Source: Burhinus oedicnemus (Eukaryota; Chordata; Aves; Charadriiformes; Burhinidae). Taken from it: a stretch of DNA of 64,000 nt. Below, piece after piece: positions 50,301-61,240 of the stretch (its first letter is position 1; each line of letters opens with the position of its first letter). The notes beneath the pieces were generated by a model that worked only from the letters and a program-made list of their open reading frames with translations, searched no databases and was not told the DNA's origin. Position numbers and translations under genes: made by a program. The stretch is taken from contig VFFE01006593.1 of NCBI GenBank assembly GCA_008921705.1, positions 310,001 through 374,000 on the forward strand, in the 5' to 3' direction.

Positions 50301-53300
50301 GGCTAACACACAGCTCATGCTAAGGCCTGATGTATGCTTGGAACAGTGCCACTAGGTCAAAGCGAGGGCAACACATAGGCAGGACACAGTGGCCAGAAAG
50401 GGCTAAAGGTCATTATGCAGCCACTGTCACCTGCAGCTTGCTTTCTCCTGCAGCCATCGTCCTTGCATATCTATCACCTGGCAGTTTCTTCAGAATCCAA
50501 TAACTCATGGAAACTGTGTAGACCAAACTTCCAGCTGGAAAGTATAAGTACGTCAGCTTACCCCAAAAAAGCTTTTGAAGCAGATGGAACAGCAGCTGGA
50601 CTGCTGAGGTTTTCATGCTTCCCAGTGTGATACAGGGGTTGCCCACACCATCATGGAGGATGAAGGATGAGCACTCTCACCATCAGCTAGGTAACTGTTT
50701 TGCTCATAGGTGCACGAGTTATGAGTTGTGAGTTATGAATTAGAGAACTTGTGAGTTAGAAACGTGAATTAAGTGATGAATTAGTGAATTCACATGCTAG
50801 ACTAGTCTGCACAAAGGGGAATGAGGCTTGTTTGTTGAGTTTGTTTCTTTTCTTTCCTAATGCTTATACAATAAAGTTTAAGTTACAGACTATATTGTCC
50901 TGTAAATGTGAGAGATCCAGGTGGACCATGACAATCCTCAGTTATCATAGCACAAATAAATGAATGGGCCAGAGAACACGTTGTCTGAGGTTTCTCTCCA
51001 TGTGGCTAAACTAAACATCAAAGGCTGTCCTCAGCTTCACTTCTGACTGGGAAAAGTCCCTAGCTTGGGCTAGTCCCTGTACCACAGCAGCTATTTCCTA
51101 GCAGTGCTAGCTGGCACAAGCCAGAAACCTGCCAGGGAGCGTGGAGGTAGAAGAGTCAGTCATGGGACAGTGCTAGTGCCTCTGCTGTGAACCACTTTCA
51201 TTCATGAGCACATACGTAGGCTCCCTATCTCAAAAGAGATTTCTGAACACCACCAGATAATCTTTCGAACAAAGGCTTTTACCTGAAATTCCTCCATATA
51301 CAACAGAATGAAAAATAAAGAGCAATAAGCGTGTACTGAATTTTTAAGATGTTTCTGGTTTTCTTTTTAAAGTTTGTTGATGCATGTCAAAAGGATTTTT
51401 AAAGGTTGATAAGCCATAGCAGCTGAAGCTACGGCCATGCCCTTATTGCTACGAGCAGCAATTACACTCTGTGTTGCGCCAGTAGAGAAAGTAACAAACA
51501 GAAAAATGCAGTAAGAAACACAAACTAAAATAATAAACCCCGTGTGTTTCTTGCAGGCTGGTAATAAGCCAGGAGTCAGGTCATGCTGCAGCCTGTTTAA
51601 AAATGGAGCGGGAAGGGAGTAATTTGTTTTAATCTGAAAAATGTCAGGAAGTGATAAAACTCCTGATGTTCTCCTCATCCCCTGCCAAGAGCTTTGTACA
51701 TTTTAAACAAGCACACACAGAGCATGAAAAAGACTTACTTGTTTGTACTCCTTCAGCAGGAGGAATTTAGAAAAAATCATTACCAATTCAGTTCTGGGCA
51801 ATACACCAGATACTTTTGCTCTGCATGTGACATGATCTAATTCCCAAGTAAGCTGATTTTTTCCTCATTAAAATTGTGGGGGGGAAAAAAAACCAAACCC
51901 AAACCCAAAGCAAAACCAATGAATCCCTTTCCCAAAGGGATGGAATAAAGCTCATCATGCCAGGTCTGCTTCCAGAGCCAGAGTACACTAGCCTGATATT
52001 TTAATAGATTTGAATGAGATGTCATGTATGAGGCTGCTTCTGCAATATCCAAACTTTTATTCGGCATGCACATACAGCAGAAATAACAAGTCTAAATCTG
52101 TAACAGAGGCACTCAAGATACTGTATCTTGACTGACCTTGATTTCCCCAGTTAGATGCTGAAACAACTGTCTGAAATGAGTCAGTGGGCTGACTTGAGTT
52201 ACTGCTTGACATCAGCAAGATAAATGAAAGTCGGAGAAATTTGAATCATCTTAACAGAGGAACAGTCTGGAAGTTAAAGTCAGAAATAATAATTTATGGT
52301 CATATTTTTTTACTTCACTGATTAAAACACTTACAGAGGTAATCATGAAATCCTGTACAGTAACCATGTGAGCCATGGGACTATATTGTGTAAGTGATAA
52401 CATCATCTCATCTGAAATAACATCTGCTTTTAATTGCATCCCTGTACATAGTTATGAATTTTAAGTTTTCTTCTTTTTAAACTTATTTCTACATTTTGAA
52501 AAGAAACTTCTGATAACACAGAGCTAATACAAATCACAATATAAATGAATGAATTATAAATTATAATATGAATTTTTGTATATACAGGACAAGCTCATGG
52601 ACCATTCACATTATTTTTCCTGTTGAGGTTAAAAATTTGAAGACATTCAGCACAATAAGCTTTTTTAAAAAAATCTTTGAATGATCAGTGTCCTGTTGAT
52701 CAGAAACAGAGGCTAATTCTTGTAAAACAGCTTATTCACTAACCTCATACTTTTTTCTGCATTTTTACATTGGTTTTGCCTCTCAACCTTTTAATTAAGA
52801 TTTATGTGATACACCATACCTGAAATCCGACTTCAGTTCCATTTCATTGCCTGCAGTGCACCACTGCGAAGGTTTGTTGAATATTCATCTAAAAACATCT
52901 TTATCTTAATTTTAGAAAGGAATATAATATGAATACCATGCAAGAAGGTTTAAAGTTAAATTGTTGGTATTCCCAAGAGGACATGTCAGGTGTGACCAGT
53001 GCTTAAGCCTCCCAGAATGCAGAGTGTATGGTTTCTATCTGCCTTTGTTTTAAAATCAGACAAAAAGGATGGCTTGGGACCTTTCTTGGCTAGAAAAGTC
53101 CTTTTGGAAAGGGTTCAGGCATCTCCAGGTACCCTCCATAAAAATGTGCAGTATTTCTACAAAGCCTGAGCTCAGGCTGAGTTCAAAGTGCTTATAAGAT
53201 GCAAGAACAATGTTGGTATCCCCTCCGAGTCCGGTGCCTTCCTGAAAGCCCTCAGCCAGGCACAGAGCAAACTCAGCTACCTACTGCCACGGCCAAACTC

Positions 53301-55264
53301 CCCTGCGTCAAGCGCAGTAGTTCTGTTTACAGGCTGTGCCAGAAATGTCATTTTCCCAAGAACAAAATTATTCCAGTGTCCTTCAAAGACTGAGTTCCAG
53401 TCCATCAGTTGATTTGAACACTGCAAAGTAAACTGTCTCTCTCTGATGTATTTTTTTAAAAAAGCTTATAATAAATAAACAGAAACTATAGCAATAATAC
53501 AGGTTTTAGTATATAGTTTACATATTGAACTGTATATTTAAATCAAGCCTAAGTGAGATTTACAGGGAAAAAACATACCAGTTCATTTTAAGCACTGTTT
53601 TTTTAAAGCTGCCCCATTTATTCCATTTCCTGTGGCACTGTGTTTCAAACTTATTTAGGAGTTTCCTTGCTAAAGGTTAAAAATAACTCAAGATGACGAC
53701 TAGACTCCCTTCGATTACACAGGGGAGAGAGAGGTTCTGAAAGAGCACGGGCGGGCAGACAGCCTTCTAGCATTCAGAAGAAAACAGTAATCTCAAGCAG
53801 TGGCAGTACAGGGTGTACAGTCACTTCAGGACTTGCAGGGCTTGCATCTCCGCCCCCACCCCTGTGAATCCAGGTGAACTGAAGAACTAACAAAATCCCA
53901 GAAAAAAACCCTACTGAAAATTAGCAGCAAATTCCGCAGGGTGCTAGGCTTTTCATTTGCAACAGTCCATCTCATTTACTTTCTTTCATATCTTAAGCAC
54001 ATTTAGTACTTCATCTGATCTCTTCTGACTTCATCCAAAGATTCAGGATTTTTCTTCTGAAAACACTGGGGCATCATTCAGCAAAAATAAGCCCTTGCTG
54101 CTTTGCCATGCCCACAGATTCCCTAAAGCCTGCACCTGTGGGTTTTGCTCACAGAAGCTCCCGCTGAAGAAGAGTGAAGGAGAACTGGTTTTTATGCTAT
54201 GTTCAGCTTCTTTCCCTTTTTAAGTTGACTTTTGAACAACTTTTTCTACCCTCCTAGCTTAAAACCCATGGTTCTAGTCTCTCCCTCCCCCAGACTTTGT
54301 TTAAGGTTCAGATTTGGAGTTTCCTGTTGGACAGCATGTGCTTGAAGTTCTCTGATTATTCATCCTTGGAGCTGTTCCACCCTCTTTCACAATCCTGGTT
54401 CTGCAGTGTATGAACTGCACAGGAAAATATATTCACAGCCCACATGGTGGGAGCGCTCAGTGCTTAGGAGTTCTTAAGGGCTCTCTTTCATTCTGCCTCC
54501 AGTTCCAGCAGGATATATGCACTTGTAATAGCATCACAGCATCCCTCCCACATTCTGTTAACACCCCGTGCCCTCAAATCCATGTCTGCTGAATGTCCCT
54601 GTGGTCACAATGTCTCTGACCCCTGCCAGCTGTCCACCCCAAGCCTGGAAGCCCTACTGAATGGCAGACTCCGGAACTCAACCTTGTCCCTTTTTGTAGC
54701 TCTTGTATTTTACCCATTTTTGGCAGAGCTTGAGCACAGAAGGCTACTTTCTGCAGTCCCACAGTTCTGTGTCCTACATTCTGCTGAAGAAGAAGAAGAA
54801 GACAGAGAGGCAGACTCTTAAAAGAGCTCTGCAGGAAAATGTAGCAAACACTATAGTAATGCTTTCAACTGTACGCTCATATGCCACACAGCGTGTAGAA
54901 ACCGTCAGACAAGCAGCAAGGCATAAAATATATGGGAACAGCTCATGGAACTCAGATTGTTAAGAAGCAACCACAAAATCTATGCAGGTAGCAAGGTGGA
55001 GACATCTGTCTGGAAAGGTCACCTGTCAGCCTTAGGAATGTTTGATGTCTACAGGCCACTGTACAGATTTTCTTAGACAAACAGATAGACTCAGTATCCC
55101 TTCTCTAATAGGTCTCCCTGCCAGGTGTCAGCTCTATAAAAAGAGAAAATAGTAAGTCAGGTCAACACTGCTGTCTGGAGCCATCGGTTCCTGCAATAGA
55201 TACCCTTTTTGTCATTTGCAGGAAATGCCTATAGCTCTTAGGGTGCCAGATCCTACTGGGTTAA
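47331..55264. other. Intergenic DNA, no gene recognised
   Basis: About 8 kb with no supported exon. Noted inside: degenerate GTGAATTA/GAGTTATGA words at 50709-50789, and a short (GAA)n run at 54784-54800. The frames here have no domain likeness. Confidence 0.5.
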
Positions 55265-56530
55265 AGTAGACTGTTTGTTCTGCCTCTTCTTTGTTCTGCA
55301 GCCAATTCCTGGTGACTAATCTGATCTTCTATGACAAGGTGACCCACTTAGTGGATGAGGGAAAGGCTGTGGATGTTGTCTACCTAGACTTTAGTAAAGC
55401 CTTTGACACTGTTTCCCCCAGCATTCTCCTGGAGAAAGTGACTGCCTATGGCCTGGATGGGTGTACTCTTCGCTGGGTAAAAAACTGGCTGGATGGCTGG
55501 GCCCAAAGAGTAGTGGTGAATGGAGTTAAATCCAGTTGGTGGCCAGTCACAAGTGGTGTTCCCCAAGGCTTGGTACTGGGTCCTGTTGTGTTTAATATCT
55601 TTATCAATGACCTGGATGAGGGGATCAAGTGCACCCTCAGTAAGTTTGCAGACGACACCAAGTTGGGCAGGAGTGTTGATCTGCTTGAGGGTAGGATGGC
55701 TCTACAGAGGGATCCAGACAGGCTGGATCGATGGGCCAAGGCCAATGGAATGAGGTTCAACAAGGCCAAGTGCCGGGTCCTGCACTTGGGTTATAACAAC
55801 CCCATGCAGCGCTACAGGCTTGGGGAAGAGTGGCTGGAAAGCTGCCCAGCAGAAAACAGCCTGGGGATGTTGGTTGACAGCTGGCTGAATATGAGCCAGC
55901 AGTGTGCCCAGGTGGCCGAGAAGACCAACAGCATCCTGGATTATATCAGAAACAGTATGGCCAGCAAGACTAGGGAAGTGATCATTCCCCCGTACTCAGC
56001 ACTGGTGAGGCTGCGCCTCAAATACTGTGGTCAGTTTTGGGTCCATTGCTACAAGAAAGACATTGAGGTGCTGTAATGTGTCCAGAGAAGGGCAACAAAG
56101 CTGGTGAAGGGTCTAGAGAGCAAGTCTTATGAGGAGTGGCTGAGGTAACTGGGGTTGTTTAGTCTGGAGAAAAGGAGGCTGAGGGAAGACCTTATCACTC
56201 TCTACAGCTACCTGAAAGGAGGTTGTAGCGAGGTGGGGGTCGGTCTCTTCTCCCAAGTAACAAGTGATAGGACAAGAGGAAATGGCCTCAAGTTGTGCCG
56301 GGGAGGTTTATATTGGGTATTAGGAAAAATTTCTTCTGCAAAAGGGTTGTGAAGCACTGGAACAGGCTGCCCAGGGAAGTGGTTGAGTCGCCATCCCTGA
56401 AGATATTTAAAAGACATGTAGGCATAGTGCTGAGGGACATGGTTTAGTAGTAACTTGGCAGTGCTAGGTTGACGGTTGGACTTGATCTTAAAGGTCTCTT
56501 TCAGCCATAACGATTCTATGATTCTACGAC
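55265..56530 (+). mobile_element. CR1 LINE, 5'-truncated, with reverse transcriptase core
   Basis: A CR1 copy of about 1.26 kb runs from the palm of the reverse transcriptase to the 3' end ACGATTCTATGATTCTAC at 56511-56528. After the ORF stop the sequence continues through [19 protein letters not shown] and the TGGAACAGGCTGCCCAGGG segment. It is truncated at the 5' end like most CR1 copies. Confidence 0.95.
55291..56076 (+). pseudogene. CR1 ORF2 fragment, reverse transcriptase domain
   Basis: An open frame of 261 codons starts within the RT fingers/palm. It shows [14 protein letters not shown] (first catalytic Asp), [20 protein letters not shown], the FADD catalytic box in [11 protein letters not shown], and the C-terminal CR1 motifs [12 protein letters not shown] and MSQQCAQV. 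It ends at a premature TAA after DIEVL, where the family normally continues with an RVQRRATKL-type segment that can still be read past the stop. The N-terminal endonuclease and most of ORF2 are missing, so it cannot retrotranspose by itself. Confidence 0.93.
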
Positions 56531-57710
56531 TGACAACAGTTTCAGTGCTGCAGGCATTCTAGTTTTCTGCTTTCTACAAAATTGTACTAGATGACAACCT
56601 GTGCTTTTGCACCTGCTGTCCCACAACACAGCATTGTTGGGCAGTCTCGTTTCACAGGCTTGCAAAATGTGCTTGCCTGTTTTGATGCAATTTTCTGTGA
56701 GCCTACTGGGTCAAAATAGTGATCAGTAGTAGTGACTGGTCTAAAGATCTGCTTTCCTGCAAACTGTTCAAACACAACAGCCATCAAACTTCAGCTAATT
56801 GTTAAGAAGTTATATAGCAGATACACAGTATATAATTAAATTAAATCCGGAATGCACAACAACATTTAATCTATAGGTCAAGAATAAATCTAATAAACTA
56901 TCTAATAAAACTCACTGAAGGAAGATTTGGAGCTGATTTGGAGCTGTAAGAACAGTTTACTACACAAAAGAACTCTGTGGTCAGGAAGTAAGACTTTATT
57001 TGCAAAACATGAATAAACAGAAGTGCATCAAAGACATGAATCTATCATCAATCTTTTCTCCAGATAGAGACAACCCACAGGATGCTGAATTTTGGTTAAC
57101 CAAGTAGGTCAAAAAAGCAACACAAGTGAGAGATCGTACAGTTTATTTTTGGAGTTTCAAGAGATAACGTGATCTTAAGTCCTCCCAAAAATGGAATGGA
57201 AAATGGAACTGGAAACCCCATGAGGTGGCTCAAACACTACCATCATTCTGTGCTGCATATTCCAGTGGGGATGGCCGCATTTCTTTCTTCATATAGCTTT
57301 TATAATGTATAATTTTATAAGGTAAAGATATGACAGTAATGGGACCACATAAGCCACAGAAAGAAAAAAAACAAAGGTTTGTTGGAACAGAAACTCTTTC
57401 GCACAACGTGGCAACTGAGAGCACGTTATAACTGTAAGCATTTAAAGTTTCCTGAGCAATGTGAGCTGACTCCTGTGGAGAAGACTACAATTTGCGAAAA
57501 CTATTTTAAACATAGCTTCCAACCACTTTTGTCTTCCCTCTGCCTCCTGTTATTGTTTTATGTTGGTTTTGTGAAGACCCCTTTAGCTTATTGCCTCTAG
57601 TCCTGAGATTTCAGAACCCGGGAGCTGAGTGGGTCCCTGTGGTCCAGTTGCAGGCCTCAGCCATGGTTTGGACCCGTATCAGGGAGACACTCCAGTACAT
57701 GGTAAGGACC
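56531..57710. other. Intergenic DNA between two CR1 copies
   Basis: No exon recognised. A minus-strand frame at 57230-57424 has a short hydrophobic stretch but no supporting splice acceptor. A short direct repeat (GATTTGGAGCT twice) lies near 56925-56946. Confidence 0.5.
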
Positions 57711-58082
57711 CCAGAGAAGAGAAGGCTCTGGGGAGACCTTATTGCAGCCTTTCAATACCTAAAGGGGGCCTACAGGAAAGATGAGGACAAACTTTTTAGC
57801 AGGCCCTGTTGCGACAGGACAAGGAGTAATGGTTTTAAACTAAAAGAAGGTAAATTCCGACTAGATAAAAGGAAGACATTTTCTACAATGAGCGTGGTGA
57901 AACACAGGAACAGGTTGCCCAGAGAGGCAGTAGATGGCCCATCCTTGGAAACATTCAAGTTCAGGTTGGATGGGGCTTTGAGCAACCTGATCTAGTTGAA
58001 GATGTCCCTGCTCATTGCAGGGGGATTGGACTAGATGACCTTTAAAGGTCCCTTCCAACCCAAACTATTCTATGATTCTATG
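57711..58082 (+). mobile_element. CR1 LINE 3' fragment, plus copy of an inverted pair
   Basis: It encodes the CR1 ORF2 tail (RRLWGDLIAAFQYLKGAYRK, NRLPREAVDGPSLETFKFRL) and ends with CTATTCTATGATTCTATGA. A nearly identical copy lies in inverted orientation at 60393-60797. Confidence 0.95.
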
Positions 58083-58767
58083 ACCTCCCCATCCCTTGTT
58101 TTTTATGGAAAATAAACTTCACTTTGAGGACTAAAGTGATACTCTTCCTTTATTCAGATTCAAATACGAATGCCTAGAAATCCCGAACTAAAGGGAGTGA
58201 CACAGCACGTGCTTCCTTTGAGTCTAGAGAGAGGGTGAAAAGGTTAGGTAGTTAAGAATTCAGGTAGCTGGCCAAATTGTTGTTATTATACTACATGAAG
58301 TAGTTCACACTTTCACCCTTACCGTGGATAACTTGATGGGGAATGACAACCAGCATACAAAGTTTTAATTGCTTGTGAGGTTGAACGCAAATTGGCAGTA
58401 TCATGGCATTGTTCTGTGCATCTTAATAACATGGCTGCAAGGTTATGCTACAATGACAATTTAAACAGAGCAATGTTTTATAGTTAAAGGAAAACAAACA
58501 GAGAGTAAATCCGAGCTGACAGAAGGTGACCTGTGGGAACTCATGCAGCCCTGCAGCTCTGGGCTATCCGGTGCACAACTTGGGCTTTAAAATGGTGCAG
58601 TTAATGTTAAATCTTTCCCGTAACATAGTTTCTGTAACACCCATGGGTCAGCCTGTCCAACATCTATGAAAGATCATGGGTCTCTTGCATCCTTTGCTCA
58701 ATAGGGTGCTGCTTCTAATTTTAGAAAGAAGAGTTGACTCATGTCTTGCTTGGTTTTCACTGTGCAG
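58083..58767. other. Intergenic or intronic, no exon seen
   Basis: I looked here for a preceding aspartic-peptidase exon (FDGILG-type) on the plus strand and found none. Confidence 0.5.
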
Positions 58768-58888
58768 ATGTACAAAAACCCCATTTATGGCTTCCATGTG
58801 TATGTTCGGAGCAATGATCTTCGCAAAGGACCTGGTCAGCAGCTGTTGTTACTTGGAGGTGACAATTTTACTCCAGCAGATATTAGGG
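58768..58888 (+). pseudogene. Isolated exon-like segment resembling an A1 aspartic peptidase
   Basis: After a good acceptor (TTTTCACTGTGCAG) comes an open 121-nt segment ending at GGG/GTATAT. Its 40 codons include NPIYGFHVYVRSND, KGPGQQLLLLGGDN and a last split glycine. This resembles the pepsin/cathepsin exon whose pattern is IFSxYLSR..., PGGELLLGGxD..YYTG, which also has a size near 120 nt and ends at that glycine (family knowledge, from memory). No neighbouring exon with DTGS or DTGT active-site motifs was found, so it could be a relic exon, a piece of a gene with distant exons, or chance. The A1 assignment is tentative. Confidence 0.35.
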
Positions 58889-60239
58889 GTATATGTGGTA
58901 TCATTCTCACTCTTTGTGTATTTATCAGGTATTCATACCTCAGTATGGTAGACCATCTTTAGTCTGCCTTTCCCCATTCACAAGTCATGCACGTTCATTT
59001 AAGCCAAATAGCTGTATATGCCTGTTATGATGCTTTCAGTGATGAGAAATCACTGGAGAATATAAATTCAATTCTATATCTATATTTATGGTTCACAGAT
59101 GTCATCCTGAGTCTGTGATGCGGAGGAGAACTCTTCTGTCTTCCAACAGCTCTGGTTTAGCTCCTAACCAGGAGTCAGAGGACATCATAAGAGCTTAGAA
59201 ACAGCTTAGAAACACTCACAAAAATATCAAATGTTTGACTAATGTTACCTAATGCATAGATCATTTTATCACAAGCAGAACAGGATCTATATCTTCACTT
59301 CACACATTCTTGCGCGACAGGTCTAACTTCTAGTGAAGAATGCAGAGCAGTGGCTGGTCCTTTAAAATAAGGTAATGACCAAATCTACGACAAAAGCCCT
59401 TTCATTTGGTAAAGATTAAAATGCTCTGTGCACAAACTTGTGCAGTCCAGATAATGAAGCATGCAGGCAGCACGGTGTCTCACTTTTGTGACTCTTAAAA
59501 ATTATTTCCATGTTTGGGGAAGAGCCAAAGCAGAAGAGAAAGCACTGTCCAGATGATAATCCCTTCATTACACTGCATCATTTACTGCTTGTATCCTTTA
59601 GGAAGTGCAAACAGGAAACTAAGACAGCTGTGTCTCTAAGGAGCCCCAGAAGATGGCAAAACAAGAGACTTTGTTATGTTATGATAATCAGGAGGCAGCA
59701 CATTACACTGTTTTAACTGCATTTTCTTACTTATCCATTGAATAACTGAACGAGAGTCTGTTTTAGGCACAGGCTTACAGTATTAATATTTAATGTAGAT
59801 TTGAAACCTTTTCATATCTTCTCTCCACTGTGCTGCCTTCCCACTTTCTTTTATGTTGATATGCACAGATAGGGTGGGCATTATCTGATCTCATGTTGAT
59901 TCTATATCTGTTTCTAGTGAAGCTAATCATTTTTTCCAGCAGTCACCTATTAAAGTGAAATCATTGACCTGCATTTGTTCTACATAGTTTTGCTTATGGG
60001 TTAATAAGATAGAAGTGTTTAAAAATTGTCACTTACTAGAGCCAGTGTGGCAGAAGAACAGACATGCAAGGCCAAATCGAGGGGCCATACAGCCCCTGAG
60101 ACAATCTGTTGTCTCTGACTATGGCCAGCTCCAGGTACTTGTAAAAATATTAGCTGAACAAGGCTAATGAGAGTATGTCTGTGTTTGTTACACACTCCTA
60201 TTTTCCAGTAACAGCATTCAGGCTTTCCATCAGCAAAAG
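58889..60239. other. Intergenic DNA, no exon seen
   Basis: I checked for a following aspartic-peptidase exon with a DTGTS-like motif and saw none. No other feature is recognised. Confidence 0.5.
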
Positions 60240-61240
60240 ATCATGCCCATGTTCAGCAGTTACTAATTAACTTCCCTTCCATAGCTGTCTAGTCCCTTTC
60301 TAAACTTGTTATCTTTCTTGCCTCCACAACATCCCATGGAAGTGACTTGCACATTAATCATTAAACACTAACCAAACTCTGATTAAAACCATATCATAGA
60401 ATCACAGAATCATAGAATCATAGAATCACAGAATCATAGCATAGTTTGCGTTGGAAGGGACCTTTAAAGGTCATCTAGTCCAATCCCCCTGCAATGAGCA
60501 GGGACTTCTTCAACTAGATCAGGTTGCTCAAAGCCCCATCCAACCTGAACTTGAATGTTTCCAAGGATGGGCCATCTACTGCCTCTCTGGGCAACCTGTT
60601 CCAGTGTTTCACCACCCTCACTGTAGAAAATTTCTTCCTTTTATCTAGTCGGAATTTACCCTCTTTTAGTTTAAAACCATTACTCCTTGTCCTGTCGCAA
60701 CAGGGCCTGCTAAAAAGTTTGTCCTCATCTTTCCTGTAGGCCCCCTTTAGGTATTGAAAGGCTGCAATAAGGTCTCCCCAGAGCCTTCTCTTCTCCAGGC
60801 TGAACAACCCCAACTCTCTCAGCCTGTCCTCATAGCAGAGGTGCTCAAGCCCTCTGATCATTTTTGTGGCCCTCCTCTGGACCCGCTCCAACAGGTCCAT
60901 GTCTTTCCCGTGCTCAGGGCTCCAAAGCTGGATGCAGCACTCCAGGTGGGGTCTTAGGAGAGTGGAGTAGAGGGGCAGAATCACCTCCCTTGACCTGCTG
61001 GCCATGCTTCTTTTGATGCAGCCCAGGATACAGTTGGCTTTCTGGGCTGCAAGTGCACATTGTCAGCTCATGTCCAGCTTTTCATCCACCACTCTGCCGC
61101 TTTTTCTTAATCTGCCACTCAATAATTTAGTGAGCTACCCTTCACTCTGATTATGTGAGAAAGAATGAATGCATCTTTTCCTGCTCGCTTTCTCCATTAC
61201 TGTTTATGGCTCAGAGGATCCTCTAGGTATTTCCAAGCTG
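60240..61240 (-). mobile_element. Ancient CR1 relic split by a younger CR1
   Basis: Left part (60240-60390): TCTAGTCCCTTTCTAAACTT and CCTCCACAACATCCCATGGA. Right part (about 61100-61240): CTCAATAATTTAGTGAGCTA, GATTATGTGAGAAAGAATGA and TTTCCAAGCTGAAAAG. Together they read as adjacent segments of the reverse complement of an old amniote CR1 3' region, interrupted by a young CR1. Confidence 0.65.
60393..61100 (-). mobile_element. Young CR1 LINE, minus copy of an inverted pair
   Basis: The plus strand begins with tandem ATCATAGAATCACAGA units (the reverse of the CR1 3' end). It then runs through the CR1 3' region into an open minus-strand frame at 61005-60514 ([32 protein letters not shown]). 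It ends near CATCCACCACTCTGC. Its 3' 400 bp closely match the plus copy at 57711-58082. Confidence 0.93.

Noticed and set aside
51367..51678. Minus-strand frame of 103 codons with a membrane-like segment
   Set aside because: No splice context or family likeness; hydrophobic runs are common in T-rich minus-strand frames.
57230..57424. Minus-strand frame with a hydrophobic stretch and basic tail, considered as an IL1R2 terminal exon
   Set aside because: No clear acceptor precedes it, there is no recognisable IL1R2 tail, and no neighbouring Ig exons were found.
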